Source: Siphonodentalium dalli (Eukaryota > Mollusca > Scaphopoda > Gadilida > Siphonodentaliidae). Taken from it: DNA of 64,000 nt. The notes under the pieces are model-generated. The model had not been told where the DNA came from and ran no database searches. It saw nothing but the letters and a program-made list of their open reading frames with translations. Position 1 is the first letter of the stretch. Each line of letters starts with the position of its first letter. Below are positions 1 through 12,765 of this stretch, piece by piece. The position numbers were made by a program, and so were the translations under genes. The stretch lies in NCBI GenBank assembly GCA_032622095.1, contig CP136069.1, positions 6,650,036 through 6,714,035 of the forward strand, in the 5' to 3' direction.

Positions 1-168
1 TGACTGAGAAGAAATATTTGGAGACTCTATTAGGGATATGATAGATGGTGTGCTTTCCCAAAATAGGACTTGTGAACCTTGTCACTGTTAATAGTATATA
101 TTGGTTTATCTGGTATGTTCCCACAGGGTCATGTGTCAATAACCAATAGCAATAACTTTTCTCGGTAG
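1..168. other. Intron or flank, no gene seen
   Basis: No exon or repeat is recognised here. The last bases form a plausible splice acceptor (ctcggtag) for the exon that follows, so this is probably intron of the receptor-tail gene. Confidence 0.4.
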
Positions 169-248
169 GAACATGCACTACGATGACACGAGAAGAGAAA
201 CTCAGCCGGAAGTTCTCTATGACGAGATATCGCCATCGACTGTTGATA
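169..248 (+). CDS. Receptor-tail gene, exon with YDDT and YDEI motifs
   Basis: An 80-nt exon follows an acceptor ending ctcggtag and runs to a strong donor GTGAGT at 249. Reading with one leading base from the previous exon gives about 26 residues, acidic and tyrosine-bearing: HYDDTRRE near the start and VLYDEISPSTVD at the end. It starts after a phase-2 intron and ends in phase 1, the same phases as the 128-nt exons downstream, and it joins the next micro-exon in frame. YDEI-type motifs are common in cytoplasmic tails of single-pass receptors that recruit SH2 proteins; that role is inference. Upstream exons with any extracellular or membrane domain lie outside the window. If the donor is not used, the frame stops at TAG five codons later (SEC then stop). 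Confidence 0.55.
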
Positions 249-1634
249 GTGAGTGTTAGTCCTGTACCACAACTAGCAAAGTAAATCAATTCTAAATCAT
301 ATTAAACTATAAATTACTGTTCATAAGAGCCATGTACATATAGTATGGAAGTCGCTAAACAGAAGACAAAACACATTGTATAGTTACAGGTATATGTCCA
401 GCATGTATACACTCAAGTATGCTATGTTTTATGTAAGGGTTGCTTCTAACCACAGTAGAGAACCACATGGACTGAACTATGGCAGTCCACATGTTGGATG
501 CAGGTACAAAACTAAGTGGGGTGTTTGGTATCAACTAAATGCTAACGAATATCCCAGTATAATATGCAGCTTAAATTGATATACCTGTTTCAATGTTCTA
601 GCTTTAGATATTTTTAGTAGCATATATTTTCTACCAATCAGCGACTGGGCTGGCCGTTTGCTGCATTGGCGATTCTTAGTTCTTTGATATCCGCGCATAT
701 GTCCAGTGTTAAATTACCTATATTTAGAAAAAATCATTTTGTTATCAATTACAATATATTGAAGTTGAAAATGTACCATTACATGATTGTAGCAGTGTTT
801 TTCATTTTGCGTGACCCATGTCATATTTTTCAAAATTAAATGCGAAAATAATGTATGTTCTCCATGGGGAGGGGTAATACAAATTTCTCGGAATGTATGC
901 CGGGTTGGATGTTATATCTATGTTACCTATGAGCCAGTATTCATGTTACCTATGAGCCAGTGTTTATGTTACCTATGAGACAGTATTTGAAAACAAATCT
1001 TCATGTTAGCCTGTATTAACTAATTTTTCAAATAAAACAGCTTCTGATACATGTCAAACTGTCACCTGAACTAAATGAGATAATTTCCCAGTCATTTGAG
1101 TGACATCAGTAGGGTTTTATGCGGTTTGAGACCAAAACGTTTTTTAATTTAGGGGTGGGTGTAAAAACAATAGGGAGTAAACATTTTGGGTGCCGAAAAT
1201 TCCAGATTACAAAAAAGGGACAAAACACAGCGTACCTTCCTGCAATTTGTTTATTACATCCCCCACTGAGTTCCTCCGATTGGCATACCGCCTGAATGCT
1301 AACTTATTAGTTGCACGCACCCGAACAAGTCCATAATATGTCTTTAACCTGAACGTTTACAAAGGACATCTTCAACTCAAATTAATTATTGTTTCATATA
1401 TTATCGATATTAGATCTTTAGTATCCTTATTATAAATGTATCTATGTAAATGATCATACGTAAACGTAAGTTGTGAGCCAGCTTTTCAAATTTGGTGGAT
1501 TATTGAAGCGTGTAGTGTTTGCATGATTTGGCAGAGAATATTTTAAACGAAACATAAGAAATGTTTTGTGTACCAACTGATATCAGTTTGGGTTAACAAC
1601 TTAACACGACCTGGTGCCTGCTTTCGCCATTCAG
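249..1634 (+). other. Intron before the tandem exon units
   Basis: Non-coding. Positions 920-1000 hold a short tandem repeat of the phrase gttacctatgagccagt. Positions about 1330-1425 (cctgaacg, ttacaa, atattatcgatattagatc) are a diverged match to about 8290-8380 and 17205-17285, which lie inside units 2 and 3 ahead of their 3' ends. This looks like the trace of an older duplication round. Nothing else is recognised. Confidence 0.5.
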
Positions 1635-1692
1635 CTGGTGATTGTCAAAGTTGAATTTGATGACTATCTGTTTGTGTTTTTATTATTTCCAG

Positions 1693-1717
1693 TTAGCATA
1701 CGAAGCCTTCCGATCAC
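1693..1717 (+). CDS. Receptor-tail gene, 25-nt micro-exon, copy 1
   Basis: Bounded by a good polypyrimidine acceptor (tttttattatttccag) and a consensus donor (gtgagtgt). With one base from the previous exon it encodes I/V-SIRSLPI plus two bases of the next codon, so it runs phase 1 to phase 2. That is exactly what is needed to join the 128-nt exon at 3194. The sequence is unchanged in all three units. The other open frame through it (LAYEAFRSRE) runs through the donor and does not fit the downstream exon phase. Confidence 0.55.
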
Positions 1718-2026
1718 GTGAGTGTCAAATTACTGCCCCACGCCAGTGTCATGCACGTCAGACGATCAACAGGAAGTACATGAATTTATTGAATTATATA
1801 CATCACATATGACGTTATGTATTTATTGAAGTACATACTTCACATATGAGGATATGTGCAAACGATGCCAATATAACATCACAAACAGGATGTTTTTGCA
1901 ACGGTTACCGGGTGGTCCAATACTAGAGACAACGTTTCCACTCCATAGTATAACATTTCTACTGTTCTTATATATATATGCCTTTAATACGTTGACTGCC
2001 AACTGCGAGTTGTCTTGTACTTTCTA

Positions 2027-2345
2027 TGTATTACTGAGCAGTGAGTGACACTCAATATGTATTACAAATGGTCTATCTCTTCAATGTATTACTGAGCAGT
2101 GAGTGACACTCAATATGTATTACAAATGGTCTATCTCTTCAATGTATTACTGAGCAGTGAGTGACACTCAATATGTATTACAGATGGTCTATCTCTTCAA
2201 TGTGTTACTGAGCAGTGAGTGACACACAATATGTATTACTGAACAGTGAGTGACACCCAATATGTATTACAGATAGTCTATCTCTTCTATGTATTACTGA
2301 ACAGTGAGTGACACACAATATGTATTACATATGGTCTATCTCTTC
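2027..2345. repeat. Minisatellite of about 58-bp units (unit 1)
   Basis: Five to six imperfect units built on the phrases tgtattactgagcagtgag, tgacactcaatatgtattac and ggtctatctcttc. The same array occurs at the same place in units 2 and 3 with different copy number. Open frames through it are repeat artefacts. Confidence 0.9.
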
Positions 2346-2789
2346 TAATAAAGGTGCATATAGATTCCAGAGCATAACACAGATTATAGATATGAATCGA
2401 GGGCACTTGAATGGGAAAGTCAATTAATATCAGTTTTATACAGACTTCCTTATGACATTCGTGATATCTTGTTAGCACATTCAATAGAGAGAGTTCCAAT
2501 AGAGAGCACTCTATCTTGTTAGCACACCCAAATGAACGGTATAATATATTTGCCACGAATTGCGATAAACCACTTTAGAATGACTTTATAGACAAATAGT
2601 GCACGTTACACCATCGTTAGTTGTATCTGTATTTTATTATGCCTTTATAGACAAATAATGTACACCATCGTCAGTTGTATCTGAAATTTATTCACAAAAT
2701 AGCTATTTTTAATACTGAAATCTGGATTTAAAAAAATATGTTTTAATTGTGGTCTGGAAGCCCATCTTAAAATATAAATACCATCAATT

Positions 2790-3075
2790 ATGGAAAAAAA
2801 ATTGGCATGTTCGTGCCTGACACCATACTAGATGGAAATTTGAGACTAAATGTGAGGTTATGATATTCCAACCAGTATTCTTACTGTCTGTCACTTTGTG
2901 GACTGAAATGACGCTGTGTTGGGAATTTCCAAAAGGATCAGGTGTTGCGTTGGTAGTTTCAATAGTCGGAAAGCTGAGTTACCAGTGGCTGCCAAAGAAT
3001 TTCACGGACTTCCGAAATTTCAGTCTGGTTCAAAGGGGGTGCAGTTGGGAATTCTAGGGTGGACACCCCAATGGA
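2790..3075. repeat. Dispersed repeat in the intron
   Basis: The block from ggcatgttcgtgcctga to ggtggacaccccaatgg recurs in units 2 and 3 and, diverged, at about 48,725-49,290 (gatgggggtgtctcattcc, cctgacacggcattag, gtgcagttggaaattcc). An open frame at 2860-3057 reads through it but has no splice-phase or family support, so I treat it as non-coding transposon-derived sequence. Confidence 0.45.
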
Positions 3076-3193
3076 GATAACCTAGATACGTCCCTGAGTA
3101 CATTATTGTCTATTTTTATTGTTGTGCCCTAAATTTTTGTTTATGTTTACAAGTTCACATTTTAAAATTGTTTATTGTTTGTGTCAAACATAG

Positions 3194-3321
3194 CCCGAGA
3201 GACCCCGATACTTACGAGATGTTAGACACCGGCCACGTGGCGCAGGAAGGTCAATACGCAGGACTACATGGCGTCGTGCTGGATAGAAACACCACACAAA
3301 GTGCAGATACAAGCGAAACAG
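3194..3321 (+). CDS. Receptor-tail gene, 128-nt exon with YEML and QYAGL motifs, copy 1
   Basis: Follows an acceptor ending caaacatag and ends before the donor gtagat at 3322. One leading base completes a Thr codon begun by the micro-exon; 42 codons and one trailing base follow (phase 2 in, phase 1 out). The peptide reads PRDPDTYEMLDTGHVAQEG, then QYAGLHG, ending in QSADTSET. It carries two tyrosine motifs, DTYEML and QYAGL; the other two copies have QYSGL. Together with the micro-exon it makes a 153-nt, 51-codon module that is symmetric (phase 1-1), so it can be repeated or skipped in frame. The role as a phosphotyrosine docking segment is inferred from motif style and not shown. Confidence 0.6.
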
Positions 3322-3380
3322 GTAGATACTCAACATAAGATAGTTATGTTTATACGAATCATCATTACGAGATAAAGCAC

Positions 3381-5663
3381 TTCATTACATTTATGATCAT
3401 ACAGTCACTACTTGTATACCTACATGTACTCATCTCACCATTAACCATACAGTCACTACCTGTATACCTATTCGACACACATAGTCATATAACCACTCCA
3501 TATACATATGCAGCCCACCCTAGACCATAGATTCACTCCAGGTATACATGTAAACCTCACGAATGGCCATTCATCCCTTCCAGATATACAAAAAACCCGC
3601 ACATACTACCACGCAAACAATCCATACTTGCATATACACTTCACACATGACAATTCAGCAATTCACTGTATAATCATACACGCCATCCATGATAATACAA
3701 CTAAGCCCCATACACCCACCAATGATAATACATCCACGAGATATATAAATATACATCCCACCCGTTACCACACGGACATTCCCTATGTACCCACACGCTC
3801 GATAATGTCCACCCAGCATATATACTCCAGGTATTCATATTCAATCATGACCGTACAGTCATTCCTATGTATACCTATACACATTACCCGTAACCATAAA
3901 ATCACTCCCTATTTATCCACACACCCCATCCACGATCATACAGACAACACATGTACATCCCAACCATGACCTTACAGTCACTCCATATATACATAATCAA
4001 CACATAGCTGACCATGTAGCTATATCCATACACAACACCAATGACCATACAGGCACACCGGGTGCACCCGTATTGGATATACACAATCATACACCATACA
4101 GTTACTCCATGCATACCGATTCACCTCACACCTGACCATGACCTCTCCCTGTATACCTAGATGCATCTTACCATGGACAACCCACTCATAACCATATAGT
4201 CACTCGTGGTATACCTACTCACATCAGTCATGACATAAAATAACTCCCTGTATACCTATTCACCTCACAATTGATCACAGAGTAACTCCCTGGCTACGAT
4301 CTTGGCATCCACACTGTATCCTGTTGACATTGTTTTATATTAATGGACCAGAAAAGTCAAAGATTATGGTCCATCTCAGTTCTGTCTCAACGTTCTGCCC
4401 ATTTCCTTTCAATAAATATTGCCAAAATCACAAAAGAGGTTCTCGGCAAAATTACATACTTTAAAATGAATTTGTCATGCCCCATATGGAACTGGGACAA
4501 CTGGGAATAGAACATGTAGTTGTCAGTTAATTAACTAACACGCATAATAACCAAGTGAGTCACAATTTGCTACCTTTTCGGATAATGCAGAGAATGTTCG
4601 GGATATATGTAAAAAATTAGCATTTTACAAATTTGGTTGCCATTTTGGAAGCCATCTTGAGCAATTTGGTCTATAAACACCGTAGTGTGACACATTTAAG
4701 ATAGACCAAAACAATAAACACCTTTCAATCCAAAGATAGTTATATTTTACCTGAAAAAATGGTCCAAACCTGAAAACTTATTTTTGCCAATATGTATGTC
4801 AAGTTTTTGAGAGAAAAGTCCGATATTTTTGACGATGTCAGTGGTGAAAATAGTAAAAATTAACCATGGTGCATCGGGCATGTTAGTATTCAATGAATAG
4901 AATGCAGAATAGCCAATTTTATATATCAACACAACTTGTAAGCGATTGCAGGACACGCTGGTGTAATATTTACAATTTTCCATATTTTGGCGGCTATATT
5001 GGCAGCCATTTTGAGCCAAAGTAAGAATTTTGGTTCCAGTGATTTGGAATATTCATAGGTAACGATATGCCTCACTTACATTACAATGTTCTTTTCATTT
5101 ATTGTTGAAATATGACTAGAATCCCAATTGTGATTTTTTTGTAAAATTTTGTACTGCGTTCTGTAAAATCGAATTTTTGAGGGATTGGAAGGGGCTAGGA
5201 CCCCATTAATTGCATATTTAATTGCTCCAATGATCAGTTAATATACAAAACACAAAATAAAGCCATATTACTCAACCAGTTCCAAACAGCATGAATTGAT
5301 CTAGAAGATATTTGTGAAAAAATGTCATATTTTCAACTTCCGGTTGCCATTTTGGCGGCCATCTTGGATGGTGAGTTTCAATTTTGGCCCAAAAAAGTGT
5401 CATTATGTCTTAGCTTCACGAAAATGTATACATTTGTGTATATTTTACTAGATTTTCCCGCTATAATTTGCATAAAACTGACTTAGGGTCTGGTCTGAAA
5501 AACGGCGGCCATGATGGACGCCATCTTGTCTGGAGTCTAAAAGGCCACTTTTTTTTTCTTGTTAACATTTCTTAAAAGTTGAAGGATATAATACGGAACA
5601 AAATGAGTGGGGTGATGTTAAGTCCCAGGGGGTGCAAGGGTACCCCTATTAGCTCCCGGACTT
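3381..5663 (+). mobile_element. Truncated right arm of fold-back element FB1 (in unit 1)
   Basis: Begins at a ttcat microhomology joint inside the degenerate satellite (catacagtcactac, tgtatacctattc) and continues through gccattttggcggccatc-type sequence to the terminal agctcccggact. It matches 11855-13928 of the full element nearly base for base, apart from about 110 bp present here near 4697-4900 and absent there. There is no left arm. Open frames at 3508-3969 and 4747-5019 are satellite or repeat artefacts. Confidence 0.8.
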
Positions 5664-5753
5664 GACAGGTAATGATTCAATCATATTTATTTCAGCTGGT
5701 GATTGTCAAAGTTGAATTTGATGACTATCTGTTTGTGTTTTTATTATTTCCAG

Positions 5754-5778
5754 TTAGCATACGAAGCCTTCCGATCAC
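5754..5778 (+). CDS. Receptor-tail gene, 25-nt micro-exon, copy 2
   Basis: Identical in sequence and splice sites to the micro-exon at 1693. It joins the previous 128-nt exon through a Val codon (G+TT) and the next one through a Thr codon. Phase 1 in, phase 2 out. Confidence 0.55.
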
Positions 5779-6089
5779 GTGAGTGTCAAATTACTGCCCC
5801 ACGCCAGTGTCATGCACGTCAGACGATCAACAGGAAGTACATGAATTTATTGAATTATATACTTCACATATGACGTTATGTATTTATTGAAGTACATACT
5901 TCACATATGACGATATGTGCAAACGATGCCAATATAACATCACAAACAGGATGTTTTTGCAATGGTTACCGGGTGGTCCAATACTAGAGACAACGTTTCC
6001 ACTCCATAGTATAACATTTCTACTGTTCTTATATATATATATATATCTTTCTTTAATACGTTGACTGCCAACTGCGAGTTGTCTTGTAC

Positions 6090-6300
6090 TTTCTATGTGT
6101 TACTGAGCAGTGAGTGACACCCAATATGTATTACAGATAGTCTATCTCTTCTATGTATTACTGAACAGTGAGCGACACACAATATGTATTACTGAACAGT
6201 GAGTGACACTCAATATGTATTACAGATGGTCTATCTCTTCTATGTATTACTGAACAGTGAGTGACACACAATATGTATTACATATGGTCTATCTCTTCTA
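6090..6300. repeat. Minisatellite of about 58-bp units (unit 2)
   Basis: Three to four units of the gagtgacac-tcaatatgtattac-ggtctatctcttc minisatellite, the shortest of the three alleles present in this window. Confidence 0.85.
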
Positions 6301-7231
6301 ATAAAGGTGCATATATATTCCAGAGCATAACACAGATTATAGATATGAATCGAGGGCACTTGAATGGGAAAGTCAATTAATATCAGTTTTATACAGATTT
6401 CCTTATGACATTCGTGATAAATATTTCGGGTCTAAAAATGTTTAGCAGAATTCCGCACGAATACGTTCGGAGCGAACCAAGTAAGAGCACTATATCTTGT
6501 TAGCACATTCAATAGAGAGAGTTCCAATAGAGAGCACTCTATCTTGTTAGCACACCCAAATGAACGGTATAATATATTTGCCACGAATTGCGATAAACCA
6601 CTTTAGAATGACTTTATAGACAAATAGTGTACGTTACACCATCGTCAGTTGTATCTGAAATTTATTCACAAAATAGCTATTTTTAATACTGAAATCTGGA
6701 TTTTAAAAAATATGTTTTAATTGTGGTCTGGAAGCCCATCTTTAAATATAAATACCATCAATTATGGAAAATTTGTTGGCATGTTCGTGCCTGATACCAT
6801 ACTAGATGGAAATTTGAGACTAAATGTGAGGTTATGATATTTCAACCAGTATTCAGTGTGAAATGTTTTGTTTTTATACCAAAAACCGAACATATTCTTA
6901 CTGTCTGTCACTTTGTGGACTGAAATGACGATGTGTTGGGAATTTCCAAAAGGATCAGGTGTTGCGTTGGTAGTTTCAATAGTCGGAAAGCTGAGTTACC
7001 AGTGGCTGCCAAAGAATTTCACGGACTTCCGAAATTTCAGTCTGGTTCAAATGTTGTGCAGTTGGGAATTCTAGGGTGGACACCCCAATGGAGATAACCT
7101 AGATACGTCCCTGTGTACATTATTGTCTATTTTTATTGTTGTGCCCTAAATTTTTGTTTATGTTTACAAGTTCACATTTTAAAATTGTTTTTTGCTTTAT
7201 TGTTTATGTTTATTGTTTGTGTCAAACATAG

Positions 7232-7359
7232 CCCGAGAGACCCCGATACTTACGAGATGTTAGACACTGGCCACGTGGCACAGGAAGGTCAATACTCAGG
7301 ACTACATGGCGTCGTGCTGGATAGAAACACCACACAAAGTGCAGATACAAGCGAAACAG
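7232..7359 (+). CDS. Receptor-tail gene, 128-nt exon with YEML and QYSGL motifs, copy 2
   Basis: Same acceptor (caaacatag), donor (gtagat) and phases as the exon at 3194. It differs by two silent changes and one replacement, giving QYSGLHG instead of QYAGLHG. The low divergence in exon and intron alike shows a recent duplication, not long-maintained paralogues. Confidence 0.6.
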
Positions 7360-10300
7360 GTAGATACTCAACATAAGATAGTTATGTTTATACGAATCAT
7401 CATTACGAGTTAAAGCACTTCATAGTAAATACATAATTAAACACATTATTGTAATCTTACATGTTATTAAAGTGATATGAAACTCTCTGTTGCGGCTCAC
7501 AGGGAATACATTTGCTCAGGGCAGGTCATTCAATAATTTCTCTGTCAAAGTTGCCAGCAAACAACACAATTATTTCGTATAAATTATATAAAGTGACTCT
7601 CGTTGTCTCTCATTCTTATTTGCTTATCGCTGATTTGTTCGGGGCGAACGAAGGATTGTTTATTTACGTGTGTGTGTAGTACAGACATCGTGTTTTAATA
7701 AATGGCACAGTCCATATTGCTGAATGATTTTACAGTGATAGTTTAATTGTGAATTCTTCAAATGGCTGTATTGGTAGAGCGTATGCTATTAGTATGATGT
7801 AGTGGAATAAACACGTAATATGTCTTAAAATTTGCCCTGTCAAGAGACTCAATACTTAAAGGGATACTGTACTCAAATGTTGTTGTTGGTTTCTATAGTC
7901 TCGAGTCGTGAATAAGTTAACCAGATTTCGATTATTTGAAAGTCTGCTGAGTACGAAGTAATGTTACGGACGACAGATTAGTCGGAATGTGAAAATACAA
8001 ATTGTCGTTGTCGAGTAATTTTTGTACAGTTTTCAAGCAAATATATCAAATAAATGTTATATTATATGCATACTAATCCCGTACACTCATTAAGTTAGTA
8101 TATAGCCACTAGCCAGTGAGTGCCTTGGGTTTACGCCCCGTATCAACAATAATTGTTTACACGATCTTGTGTGCCACGCGTTTTCCAATCCACTATCCGC
8201 TAATTAATTTGATTACGTCTTGTACACGGAAATTCTTAATTTAATTTATGGCTCCAGCCATAAATTAATTTTATATAAAATTATTAACTTTGATTTTAAG
8301 ATGACCTATAAACCTGAACGATTACAAGATACATCTTCGACACAAATTACTTATTGTTCTATATATCATCGATATTAGATCGATGTCATTACCGATAATT
8401 TATTGAAAATGGCGTACAGTATCCATTTAAACAATTACTCTGTACGCCACGAATTGAAGATGATGGCCTGAGAACGACAAGACCAATCGACAATTTATGT
8501 CAAGGTAACCGTCGCGACTGACACCTTACTTTTAAGCATTGCATATATATATATGACAATATACATGTATATATATCACACAATATTTGGTGGAATTACA
8601 CATTTGATAAGTGTAAAAGGCCTCTGGTCAGCCTGTCGGTACATCTCTCTGACTTGGATTTTGTCATTATGGTGTACCAGGTTTGGTGTTAACTTACCCC
8701 GGCAATGTGTTACCTGGTCAGACACCCACTGTAGCCTCGTTTCAATTAACCGAATGAGAAATACACCATGTAATCTTATGCTAACAAAATATTTCTTATA
8801 ACTCACTCCCATTATTGGTTAGAATCGCCTAGCTTTGCCCAATATATTTCCTTAAAACCTATTGACTTATGTTTTGTTTAAAAAAGCACTTGTCAATCAC
8901 GAATCTAACTGATTTTAATAATCCATTGGTATGGAAACTGCAATCAACAAATATGGCATCTGCAGTCGAGAAATAACAATTGCTAATTAAGTACAACCAA
9001 TTTAGTCCGGGAGTTAATACCCTTGCACCCCCTGGGACTTAACTTCACCTCACTCATTTTGTTCCTTATTATGTCCTTCAACTTTTAAGCTATGTTAACA
9101 AGAAAACATAGTGGCCTTTTAGACTCCAGACAAGATGGCGTCCATCATGGCCACCGTTTTTCAGACCAGACCCTAAGTCAGTTTTATACAAATTATAGCG
9201 GGAAAATCTAGTAACATGTATACAAATGTATATATTTTCGTGAAGCTAAGACATAATGACACTTTTTTGGAGCAAAATTGAAACTCACCACCCAAGATGG
9301 CCGCCAAAATGGCCGCCGGAAGTTGAAAATATGACATTTTTTGCACAAATATCTTCTAGATCAATTCATGCTGTTTGGAACTGGTTGAGTAATATGACTT
9401 CATTTTGTGTTTTGTATATTAACTGATCATTGTAGCAATTAAATATGCAATTAATGGGGTCCTAGCCCCTTCCGATCCCTCAAACATTCGATTTTACAGA
9501 ACGCAGTACAAACTTTTACAAAAAATCACAATTGGGATTCTAGTCATATTTCAACAATAAATGAAAAGAACATTGTAATGTAAGTGAGGCATATCATTAC
9601 CTATGATTATTCCAAATCTCTGGAACCATAAATCTTACCTTGGCTCAAAATGGCTGCAAAAATGGCCGCCAAAATATGGAAAATGGTAAATATTGCCCCA
9701 GGGTGTCCTGCAATCGCTTACAAGTTGTGGTTGATGTACACAATTGGCTAATCTGTTTTTTATACATTGCATACTAACATGTCTGATGCACCATGGATCA
9801 TTTTTACTATTGTCACCACTGACATCACCAGAAATATTGGATTTTTCTCTCACGAACTTGACATAAATATCGGCAAAAATTAACTTTCATGGTTCGACCA
9901 TTTGTTCAAGTAAAGTGTAACTATCTTTGGATTGAAAGGTGTTTATTGTTTTGGTCTATCTTAAATGTGTCACACTACGGTGTTTATAGATTAAATTGCT
10001 CAAGATGGCTTCCAAAATGGCAACCAAATTTGTAAAAAAGTTAAAAGTTAACATATCCCGAACATTATATATTCTCTGCGTTATCCGAAAAAGGTGGCAA
10101 ATTGTGACTCACTTGGTTATTGTACGTGCTAGTTAATTAACTGACAACTACGTTCTAACTTGTTTGTCCCAGTTCCGTATGGGGCATGACAAATTCATTT
10201 TAAAGTTGCAGGATGGAATTTTGCGGAGAACCTCTTTTGTGATTCTGGCCATATTATTGAAAGGAAATGGGCAGAACTTTGAGACGGAACTGAGATGAAC

Positions 10301-10399
10301 CATGATATGTGGGTATTCTGGCCCATTATGATAAAAAATTATCAACTGGATACAGGGTGGAAGCCAAGATGGCAGCCAGAGAGTTACTCTATGATCATA

Positions 10400-12765
10400 T
10401 ATGATGATAATAGGTATACAGGGAGTTATTGTATGGTCACGAATGATGTGTAGGTATATAGGGAGTGCATGCCCTGTTGGTAACGGTGGGACGTGTATTT
10501 ATATATGTTGTGGATGTGTTATCATTGGTGGTGTATGGGGAGTAGATTTATTATCATGGATGGCGTGTATGAGTATGGCAAGTATGGAACTTATGAGTGG
10601 TCGTATGTGCGGGTATTGGTATATCTGGAAGGGCTCACCATTGGTGATGTGCATATGTATACATGGATTGACTCTATGGTCATGGGTATGGCGTATAGGT
10701 ATACATGTAGTGGCTGCATGGTTCATGGTGATGTGAATATGTATACACTGAGTGACTATGGTCGTGAATTTAGTGAATATGTATACATAGAGTGACTATA
10801 TGGTCATGTGTCGGGTGTAGGTGTATACCTGGTGTTCATGCATGGTGACTCGTGGCTGTATCGTCATTTGTGGTATGTACGGGTATAATCAAGTATGGCT
10901 GTATGGTCAGGTATACGTGTATACAGTGGGTGACTATGTTGTCATTTGTGTGGTGTTTATGTACATATGGAGTGGCTGGGATAATGGGTGGGTTGTACAT
11001 GTGTACCTTGTGTGGCTATCGCTTTCCACAATAACTCAAGGATATGTTAATCAATAGAGAGGTCATGTCATATCGTGGAAAGCGATAGCCACTCATTATC
11101 ACACAGTCATTACATATATACATAAACACCACATACATAACAATATAGTGACCCACTGTATACATGTACACCTGACCCATGACCACGGATGAACATACAG
11201 CCACGCATCACAGTGCAAGCACACCGGGTATACTCCTAAATATGACCCATAACCATATAGTCACTCCTTGTATACCCATTCATCTCACCATTGGCCATAA
11301 GGTCATCCCCTGTATACCTATTCTCCAAACGCATGGTCAAATAGACAATCAATATATACATCAACACCACAACAATGACCATAAAGTCACTCCGGTATAC
11401 ATATGCACATCACCAATGGCCATATAGCCACTTGCTTCATACACATACCCTCACCCATGTTACCTGGTATACTCCTTCACCTGACCTATGGCCATATAGT
11501 CAACCCGTGTGTACATATTCAAAACATTCATACACGATCATGGTCAATCCTTGTATACATATTCACCTCAACATTGGCCATGTCAATCCCTGTATCCCTA
11601 TTTTTCACACCATAGCCGAATAGCCACTCAAGATATACTAATACACCCCAGCCATGTCAGAATAGTCACTCCATGTATGCATATACACTTCATCCATGAC
11701 CATATAGCCACTCGCTATATACACATATCCCTCGCCCATGACAATAAAGCAACACGTGTGTGTACTGGTATAAACTACACATGACGATACCGACACGAGT
11801 CACAAAACAGGAACACCAGGTATACTCATACGCCTGTCACCCCCTGTATAGATGTTCATTACATTTATGATCATACAGTCACTACTTGTATACCTACATG
11901 TACTCATCTCACCATTAACCATACAGTCACTACCTGTATACCTATTCGACACACATAGTCATATAACCACTCCATATACATATGCAGCCCACCCTAGACC
12001 ATAGATTCAATCCAGGTATACATGTAAACCTCACTAATGGCCATTCAGCCCTTCCAGATATACAAAAAACCCGCACATACGACCACTCAAACAATCCATA
12101 CTTGCATATACACTTCACACATGACAATTCACAATTCACTGTATAATCATACACGCCATCCATGATAATACAACTAAGCCCCATACACCCACCAATGATA
12201 ATACATCCACGAGATATATAAATATACATCCCACCCGTTACCACACGGACATTCCCTGTGTACCCACACGCTCGATAATGTCCACCCAGCATACTCCAGG
12301 TATTCATATTCAATCATGACCGTACAGTAATTCCGTGTATACCTATACACATTACCCGTAACCATAAAATCACTCCCTATTTATCCACACACCCCATCCA
12401 TGATCATACAGACAACACATGTACATCCCAACCATGACCTTACAGTCACTCCATATATACATAATCAACACATAGATGACCATGTAGCTATATCCATACA
12501 CCACACCAATGACCATACAGGCACACCGGGTGCACCCGTATTGGATATACACAATCATACACCATACAGTCACTCCATGCATACCGATTCACCTCACATC
12601 TGACCATGACCTCTCCCTGTATACCTAGATGCATCTTACCATGGACAACCCACTCATAACCATATAGTTACTCGTGGTATACCTACTCACATCAGTCATG
12701 GCATAAAATAACTCCCTGTATACCTATTCACCTCACATATGATCACAGAGTAACTCCCTGGCTAC
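10400..12765. repeat. Degenerate satellite inside FB1, inverted at its middle
   Basis: Loose tandem repeats of roughly 50-65 bp built on ccatatagtcactcc, tgtatacctattcacct and catgacc. They lie on the minus strand before about 11,050 and on the plus strand after. Units are strongly diverged. Many open frames rich in H, T, I and Y cross it on both strands; all are artefacts of the repeat. Confidence 0.8.
11012..11092. repeat. Symmetry centre of FB1: 18-bp perfect inverted repeat
   Basis: gtggctatcgctttccac at 11012-11029 is matched by its exact reverse complement at 11075-11092, with a 45-nt loop that itself has gatatg and catatc inward-facing. Homology between the arms decays outward from this point, so this is the hinge of the palindrome. 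Confidence 0.85.

Larger units (their letters stand above)
1635..5695 (+). repeat. Tandem gene-internal unit 1 (4.06 kb, internally deleted)
   Basis: First of three tandem units. It starts after ttcag at 1630-1634 with ctggtgattgtcaaag and ends at the ttcag at 5691-5695. It carries a 25-nt micro-exon, a 58-bp-type minisatellite, intron with a dispersed repeat, the 128-nt exon, and then only the right arm of the fold-back element. Relative to unit 2, sequence between 7419 and 11855 is missing; both sides share ttcat at the joint. Confidence 0.85.

Noticed and set aside
2860-3057. Frame conserved in all three units (FLLSVTLWTEMT...)
   Set aside because: Conserved only because the units are recent duplicates. 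Phase and splice sites do not fit the neighbouring exons, and a diverged copy at 49 kb is non-coding.
3508-3969. 153-codon frame rich in His, Thr and Ile
   Set aside because: Lies wholly in the degenerate satellite of the fold-back element. Equivalent sequence at 11,900-12,400 is broken.
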